The notes beneath the pieces are model-generated. The model searched no databases, was not told where the DNA came from, and saw only the letters and a list, made by a program, of their open reading frames with translations. This document shows positions 59,603 through 64,000 of a stretch of 64,000 bases of DNA, in pieces. The stretch's first letter is position 1, and each line of letters opens with the position of its first letter. The DNA is taken from positions 57,137 to 121,136 of the forward strand of contig JAIBEK010000034.1 of NCBI GenBank assembly GCA_019459145.1, given 5' to 3'. This stretch comes from Arenimonas sp. (lineage in GTDB: Bacteria > Pseudomonadota > Alphaproteobacteria > Rhizobiales > Rhizobiaceae). Position numbers and translations under genes: made by a program.

Positions 59603-60748
59603 TCAGGCGACAAGTGCCAGCCCCGTCGCGTAGTCGCGTGCACGCCGCCGTTCCTCGGCGACAGCCAGCTTGGCCACCATCTCGATCAGTTCCGCGGCGG
59701 AGGACGAATGCGAGGCGCTGCCCTGAAGGCGTTCGATCAGTCGCGCGGCGATATTGTCGGTCTCGTCGCTGATGCTCTGCACTGCGTTACGCCAAAGCCC
59801 GATGGCCTCGACGAAGACAGGGCTGAGCTCGCGCGACAGCCCGGCCGATTCGATCAGCGCGCGCACGGCATGGTGGCGTGCAGTTGCCAAAATCGAGCGC
59901 ACCCGCCGCTCCTCAACGCCCGAAAGAAGGGCTATCGCGGAGGCGAAGAAATCCGTGCGCCCCAGGCACAAGGCCTGCATCAGGAAGGCGGGTGTCAATC
60001 GGCACTCGGCGCGCAGATGTTCGACCAGCACCGGCAGTTCATCGGCCGTGACATTGCCAAGGATCGCGATCGTCGCCGCATGTCCGGCCTCTCGTGCCAC
60101 CCGTTCGATCCGACGCGCACCGATCGTCGCCCGGACGAAGGCGGAACCGGACAGGGCCTCGGCGACGAACTGCACCAGCAATTGGCGCACCGCAGCCGGC
60201 AGGTCGGTTCGCTCCAGCAGCAGCGCGCGCACGCCGTCGTGCGCGCCATGTCGTTCGGCGATGCGCTTCAAGGTCAGCCGCGCGATCTGCGCTGTCGGAT
60301 TTTCAAGCAGGACGACGACTTCCTCCGCGTCGCCGATTTCGGCAAGCGCTGCCGCGACGCCGCGCGACAGGCCCGGTCGCGCAGCGATCAAGGCCCGAGA
60401 CGCGGCACTGCCGCGTCCGGCCAGATCGACAAGATCGGCATCGGTCAGAACCGGCGAGTTGAGAATCGGCAGCGCGGCGATTTCCGGCTGGTCCTCGGCG
60501 AGCGAAATCACGAGACCGCGCGGCGCGTCGGACGATGTTGCCAGAACCTCGGCCAGCGCCAGCCTGACGCGCGGCGACGGATCATCGAGCAGATAGATCA
60601 GAGCCACATGCGCGGCGCGGCGCTCCTGGGGCGCCATGGCCGAGCGGAGAAAGGCCCTGGCCAGCGCATTGGCCGCGCGCGCCCTGTCTCCTGCCTTTGC
60701 CGTTTCCACCCACCGAAGAAAAGCCGCCACGATCACTGAAAAACCCAA
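59603..60748 (-). CDS. DUF2336 family helical-repeat protein
   Basis: A 381-residue, almost all-alpha protein with HEAT-like repeats (LIYLLDDPSPRVRLALAEVL, VVLLENPTAQIARLTLKRIA, HAVRALIESAGLSRELSPVF), typical of DUF2336. No signal peptide. The start is a TTG (60746-60748, MGFSVIVAAFLRW) or a GTG four codons inside; no ATG lies nearby. It is divergent from the citrate-lyase-fold gene at 60824. Function is unknown; scaffold or protein-binding use is suggested by the repeats. Confidence 0.82.
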   Translation of the reverse strand: MGFSVIVAAFLRWVETAKAGDRARAANALARAFLRSAMAPQERRAAHVALIYLLDDPSPRVRLALAEVLATSSDAPRGLVISLAEDQPEIAALPILNSPVLTDADLVDLAGRGSAASRALIAARPGLSRGVAAALAEIGDAEEVVVLLENPTAQIARLTLKRIAERHGAHDGVRALLLERTDLPAAVRQLLVQFVAEALSGSAFVRATIGARRIERVAREAGHAATIAILGNVTADELPVLVEHLRAECRLTPAFLMQALCLGRTDFFASAIALLSGVEERRVRSILATARHHAVRALIESAGLSRELSPVFVEAIGLWRNAVQSISDETDNIAARLIERLQGSASHSSSAAELIEMVAKLAVAEERRRARDYATGLALVA

Positions 60749-60823
60749 TCCCCGAAGAGAACAACGCCTGGCCGATCAGCCATGCTTCACGCTAGCGGGA
60801 AAGTGTTTAAGATTTGGTTCACC

Positions 60824-61579
60824 ATGTCCGTTAACCGCGAGGTCCCCTTGCCCATCCCTTCAAGCCTCAGCATCGCCGGCAAGCCCTTGTATTCGCTCCT
60901 GGTCGTTTCGACGACAGAGGAGGTCGGCCAATCGCCGCCGGCAGCCGGTGCGCTGGTCGTTAGCCCCGGAGGATCAACTGCGGACTGGCGGGCGGCGGCG
61001 CTCTTTCTGACCCGTCGCAGGCAAACCAAAAGCGAAACGCCCCTGCTTGTCCTTGTCGATTCGGCGCTCGACAGCGACGCACTCGACGAACGACTTGAAA
61101 TCCTGGTTCCAGCCCGACCCGATGGCATCGTCCTTTCAAGCGTCGCTGATGGATCGGACCTGCAAAGGTTGGATGTCGCACTCTCGGTGGCCGAGGCGAT
61201 GGCCGGGCGCGAACCCGGCGCGACCCCACTCATCGCCATGATCGGCGACAATGCCTCGGGCCTGCTTGCGTTGGCAAGCTTCGCCGGCCGGACCCCGCGC
61301 CTCAGGGCAGTCGGTCGCGCTGCCAGAGCGCTTGCGGCAGAACTGCGAATGGAAGGCTCACCGAACCAGCAAGGCGACGCCGCGCCCGTTACGCTGAGCC
61401 GTGGGTTGACCCTGCTCGGCGCGGCAAAGGCGCAAGTGGCGGCGCTGGATTGGCTTGACCCTACCCTTACGGGCCATGACCTGGAACGCGCCTGCGCCGC
61501 GGCACGCCGAGACGGGTTCTCGGCCCTGATCACCGAGACGCCGGACCAACTGACGGCGATCGCTGCCGCCTATGGCTGA
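60824..61579 (+). CDS. HpcH/HpaI aldolase (citrate lyase beta)-fold protein, probable pseudoenzyme
   Basis: A 251-residue protein with the strand-loop wording of CitE/HpcH-type TIM barrels: ARPDGIVLSSVADGSDLQ where CitE has PDGIVLPK, then PLIAMIGDNASGLLALASFA where CitE has IE(T/S)P-G, and RLRAVGRAARALAAELRM where CitE has GAEDLAADLG. The metal-binding Glu and Asp are therefore replaced (Asp-Asn and Ala). GHDLERACAAARRDGFSALI corresponds to the C-terminal helix. I preferred the ATG at 60824-60826 (MSVNREVPLPIPSSLS) over one 14 codons upstream (60782). It overlaps the flavin reductase gene convergently by ten bases. Confidence 0.65.
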   Translation: MSVNREVPLPIPSSLSIAGKPLYSLLVVSTTEEVGQSPPAAGALVVSPGGSTADWRAAALFLTRRRQTKSETPLLVLVDSALDSDALDERLEILVPARPDGIVLSSVADGSDLQRLDVALSVAEAMAGREPGATPLIAMIGDNASGLLALASFAGRTPRLRAVGRAARALAAELRMEGSPNQQGDAAPVTLSRGLTLLGAAKAQVAALDWLDPTLTGHDLERACAAARRDGFSALITETPDQLTAIAAAYG

Positions 61580-62196
61580 TCGCCGTCAGTGGGTGGCTTG
61601 GGCCGTTGGAGTTCGAAGACCGGCTGCACCTCGGCATAGTCCATATAGCCGAGCCGCGTCACCGGCCGGGCAAGCGCCACGTCGAACCGGCCATTACAGA
61701 TGACCCGCTCGTCGATATGGATGGCCATCACCTGTCCGAACACGGCATGGCTGTCCGAACTGCCGCCGCCGATCGTCTTGAGCGTATGCACCTCGGTCAC
61801 CCTGCATTCGAGCGCGGCATAGGCCTCGCCGACATAAGGTGCCTCTACCAGCCGTCCCATGAACGCCGTCAGCCCGGCCAGAGCGAATTCATCCGTGCCG
61901 TAGGGGACGGCAATGGACGAGGCATTCATCGCCGGGACAAGATCGGCGCTGACATAGTTGACCGTGAACACCCCGGTCTCGGTTGCGTTGCGCAGCGTGT
62001 CCTTGCGGCCGCTCGACGAGAACATGACGATCTTCGGCCGGTCGCTCACCGCATTGAAGAACGAATAGGGCGACAGGTTCAACGATCCGTCCCGCCCCTT
62101 CGTGCCGATCCAGCCGATCGGCCGCGGCGCGACGATCGCCTTGAAGGGATCGTGCGCCAGGCCGTGCCGATTGTCCGCGGTCTCGTAGAACATCAT
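61570..62196 (-). CDS. Flavin reductase-family protein
   Basis: A 208-residue FMN-binding split-barrel protein (flavin reductase-like): [40 protein letters not shown] and a C-terminal [10 protein letters not shown]. Such proteins reduce flavin or act as FMN oxidoreductases. I chose the first ATG of [12 protein letters not shown] (62194-62196), overlapping the nitroreductase stop by ATGA. The large open frame upstream is inside the nitroreductase gene and is not used. It ends ten bases into the convergent neighbour. Confidence 0.88.
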   Translation of the reverse strand: MMFYETADNRHGLAHDPFKAIVAPRPIGWIGTKGRDGSLNLSPYSFFNAVSDRPKIVMFSSSGRKDTLRNATETGVFTVNYVSADLVPAMNASSIAVPYGTDEFALAGLTAFMGRLVEAPYVGEAYAALECRVTEVHTLKTIGGGSSDSHAVFGQVMAIHIDERVICNGRFDVALARPVTRLGYMDYAEVQPVFELQRPKPPTDGDQP

Positions 62197-62777
62197 GTTT
62201 CGTCGCCGACCCAGGTGACGACATCGCCAAGTGCCGGGCGCGGCCGCTCGGTGATCGGGAACGTGGTCGAGCCGATGTGGATGAAGCCCGCGACCTTCTC
62301 GCCCGGCTTGATGCCGAGCAGCGGATGGGCATTTTCGTCGTAAGCGAACCATTCGGTCAGCCAGTTCGACACATAGCCCAGCGCATTGGCGGCCATCAGC
62401 AGGTTGAGGCAGACGGCACCCGCCGACATCAATTGCTCCCATTCGGGGATCTTCGCATGCGGGCCGGCGGTGCTGATCACGCCGATCACCACGGGGGCAC
62501 GGGTGAAGCGGGCACGTTCGACGGCGATCATCTCCTCGGACAGCGCGGGGTTCTTGTCGAGGGCCATCGCCAGCAGCGCCTCGCCGATCTCGGCGCGCGC
62601 AGCACCGCGATAGATGACGAATCGCCATGGAGCCAGCTTGCCGTGGTCCGGAACGCGGACAGCGAGGGTCAACATCTCCTCCAACTCGGCGGTCGACGGA
62701 CCCGGTTCGCACATCTGGAAGGCCGGCACGGAGCGGCGCTTGGCAAGATAATCGATCAACTTGATATCATTTTTCAT
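62193..62777 (-). CDS. Nitroreductase-family FMN oxidoreductase
   Basis: A 194-residue protein of the YdjA-like nitroreductase group: [29 protein letters not shown] and [12 protein letters not shown] with [18 protein letters not shown] near the C-terminus. It binds FMN and reduces nitro compounds or quinones with NAD(P)H. Its stop overlaps the flavin reductase start, so the two form a coupled pair and may work as a flavin redox module. The start is [17 protein letters not shown]. Confidence 0.9.
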   Translation of the reverse strand: MKNDIKLIDYLAKRRSVPAFQMCEPGPSTAELEEMLTLAVRVPDHGKLAPWRFVIYRGAARAEIGEALLAMALDKNPALSEEMIAVERARFTRAPVVIGVISTAGPHAKIPEWEQLMSAGAVCLNLLMAANALGYVSNWLTEWFAYDENAHPLLGIKPGEKVAGFIHIGSTTFPITERPRPALGDVVTWVGDET

Positions 62778-62886
62778 ATTCAGACACTTTCACAGCTTTT
62801 CTGGCACCTGCGACGTCTTGAAATTGCCACCGCATTGGGATTGAACTTGCTTCCATTGGAGAGGAAGTCAACCTGCCGTGCCACCC

Positions 62887-63834
62887 ATGAATTTCCTAAT
62901 GCTCGCTGCCCGCTCCGTCTCCGTCGTGGCGACGGTCTTCCTTACCCTGACGCCGGCCCATGGCGAAGACGCGTTCAAGGCCTTCAAGCAGTTGGACGGC
63001 TCGGTCAAGATGCCGAAGCTGAACGCCTTCTCGGCCAATATGGGCGGGACCATCCAGGCTTCGACGTCGCGAAACGTCAGCCTCGAGGCCCGTCTGACCA
63101 ATGACGGCGAGGCCATGCAGCAGGGTCTGTCGTGGCGAGTGTTCAGCCCCATTCCCGGCGCCGACGGCAAGCTGCCGCTGCTGGCCAGCGCCGAAGGCGG
63201 CTCCGCCGACTTCCAGCTCGCCCCCGGCGACTATTTCGTCAATGTCTCTTTCGGACGCGCCGGAGCGACCAAGAAGCTGACCGTCCCGCGCGAGGGCGAG
63301 ATGGAAAAGCAGGTCATGGTGCTCGACGCAGGCGGCATCATCCTCAATGCGGTGTCCGGGCCGGATACGCGCATCCCGGCCAAGGAACTCAAGTTCGACA
63401 TCTACTCCGCCGAGGCCCAGGCCGATGGCGAGCGCGGCCTGGTCCTGGCCGACGTCAATCCGAACACGATCGTCAGGCTCAATGCTGGCACCTACCACAT
63501 CGTTTCCGAATATGGCTCGGTCAACGCGGTGGTCCGCGCCGACATCAAGGTGGAAGCTGGCAAACTGACCGAAGCGGTGGTGCAGCACCACGCGTCGCAG
63601 ATCAATCTCAAGCTGGTATCCGAACCCGGCGGCGAGGCGATTGCCGATACCGCCTGGTCGGTGCTGGCGGGTTCAGGCGACATCGTCGCGGAAAGCGTTA
63701 GTGCATTCCCGGTCATGGTGCTGGCGGAGGGTGAGTATACCGCCGTCGCCCGCAACAAGGACAAGATCTACCAGAAGGACTTTGCCGTGGACGCCGGTCG
63801 CAACGAGGACGTTGAAATCCTGCTGACGCAGTAA
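62887..63834 (+). CDS. Exported protein with three tandem beta-sandwich-like modules
   Basis: A 315-residue protein with a signal peptide (SVVATVFLTLTPAHGED, cleaved near residue 23) and three similar stretches of about 85 residues, each ending in a pattern like L-A-x-G-x-Y-x-V followed by a strand ending V-x-x-G: FQLAPGDYFVNVSFG, RLNAGTYHIVSEYG and VLAEGEYTAVARN. This suggests repeated carboxypeptidase-regulatory- or PEGA-like beta modules exposed in the periplasm. I chose the ATG at 62887-62889 (MNFLMLAARSVSV) over a GTG three codons earlier. No family name recognised. Confidence 0.75.
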   Translation: MNFLMLAARSVSVVATVFLTLTPAHGEDAFKAFKQLDGSVKMPKLNAFSANMGGTIQASTSRNVSLEARLTNDGEAMQQGLSWRVFSPIPGADGKLPLLASAEGGSADFQLAPGDYFVNVSFGRAGATKKLTVPREGEMEKQVMVLDAGGIILNAVSGPDTRIPAKELKFDIYSAEAQADGERGLVLADVNPNTIVRLNAGTYHIVSEYGSVNAVVRADIKVEAGKLTEAVVQHHASQINLKLVSEPGGEAIADTAWSVLAGSGDIVAESVSAFPVMVLAEGEYTAVARNKDKIYQKDFAVDAGRNEDVEILLTQ

Positions 63835-63971
63835 GGCAAAACCGGATCGTAATCGAGACGGATCCGGCTCTCGTCCTGCCCCCATGGCAGATGGCGCTCC
63901 CGGCAGCAGATGCTGCAGGCTGCGGCAAGGGCGCGACCAAGGAAAAGCTGCCTGGGTTTCAATAGCACGAA
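63835..63971. other. Non-coding stretch after the exported protein gene
   Basis: After the stop at 63832-63834, CCGGATC and GATCCGG can pair around about twelve bases (63842-63867) without a following T-run. Short open frames cross this stretch on both strands but none has a start, ribosome-binding site or recognisable protein. I see no supported gene here. Confidence 0.5.
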
Positions 63972-64000
63972 GGGGGGGGGGGGGGGGGGGGGGGGGGGGG
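63972..64000 (+). repeat. Run of at least 29 G at the window end
   Basis: The last 29 bases of the window are all G and may continue. Nothing like it occurs elsewhere in the window. Two-colour Illumina sequencing calls G in the absence of signal, so a sequencing or contig-end artefact is most likely; a true tract would be unusual for this genome. Confidence 0.9.

Noticed and set aside
63768..63968. Small minus-strand gene near the right edge
   Set aside because: It overlaps the exported protein gene in antisense, has no ribosome-binding site and no recognisable family.
63972..64000. Phase-variable homopolymer tract
   Set aside because: It is at the window end, far longer than usual phase-variation tracts, and not inside or before a gene that can be seen.

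Overview
The window reads as a chromosomal core segment of a Rhizobiales bacterium, most likely family Rhizobiaceae. The evidence is high GC with dense, often overlapping genes; an ntrB-ntrC-ntrY-ntrX cluster headed by a nifR3-type dusB; an ispD-ispF fusion; a pyruvate dehydrogenase locus whose E1-beta carries its own lipoyl domain; and a lexA gene with the alphaproteobacterial direct-repeat SOS box. I cannot name genus or species. I found no rRNA, tRNA, CRISPR array, insertion sequence, phage or plasmid genes.

Layout. 1-4.2 kb (minus): assimilatory sulfite reduction, in order cysG, a DUF2849 gene, cysI, a DUF934 gene and the start of a ferredoxin-NADP+ reductase gene. 4.5-6 kb (plus): a deaminase and MazG, both nucleotide-related. 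6-7.9 kb: a divergent LysR regulator/aldo-keto reductase pair (YdbC/PdxI type) that looks like an insertion. 8-19.4 kb (minus): hflX, hfq, a D-amino-acid-type aminotransferase, trkA, ntrX, ntrY, ntrC, ntrB and dusB, i.e. nitrogen control, RNA regulation and potassium uptake. 19.6-21.3 kb (plus): ispDF and a CinA C-terminal-type deamidase.

21.3-34.3 kb (minus): a long run centred on pyruvate oxidation: a COQ10/RatA-like protein, a PhyH-like oxygenase, lipA, two small envelope proteins, lpdA, a YdcH-like protein, an SGNH esterase, pdhC, a small unknown protein, pdhB, pdhA, ftsB, eno and kdsA. Lipoate synthesis, all three subunits of the complex and the enolase step just above pyruvate lie together. 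A perfect FNR/FixK-type site (26539-26552) inside this run suggests separate oxygen-responsive expression of ydcH-lpdA.

34.3-50.2 kb: a VOC protein, lexA, a comEC without a visible nuclease domain, gltA, a P-type cation ATPase with an altered ion-binding motif, then a plus-strand series ppiD-trpD-trpC-moaC-moeA-SLC13 transporter. 50.2-55 kb (minus): a DUF992 protein, pyrG, secG, tpiA and an exported alpha/beta hydrolase. 55.3-63.8 kb: parE, small unknown proteins, an AI-2E family membrane protein, a DUF2336 protein, an apparent citrate-lyase-fold pseudoenzyme, a nitroreductase/flavin reductase pair and an exported beta-module protein. The window ends in at least 29 consecutive G, probably a sequencing or contig-end artefact.

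No gap between genes exceeds 300 bases. The window is mostly conserved housekeeping. The most interesting items are the unknown small protein inside the pdh operon, the FNR-type site, the probable pseudoenzyme, the altered P-type ATPase, and perfect inverted repeats in three intergenic gaps.
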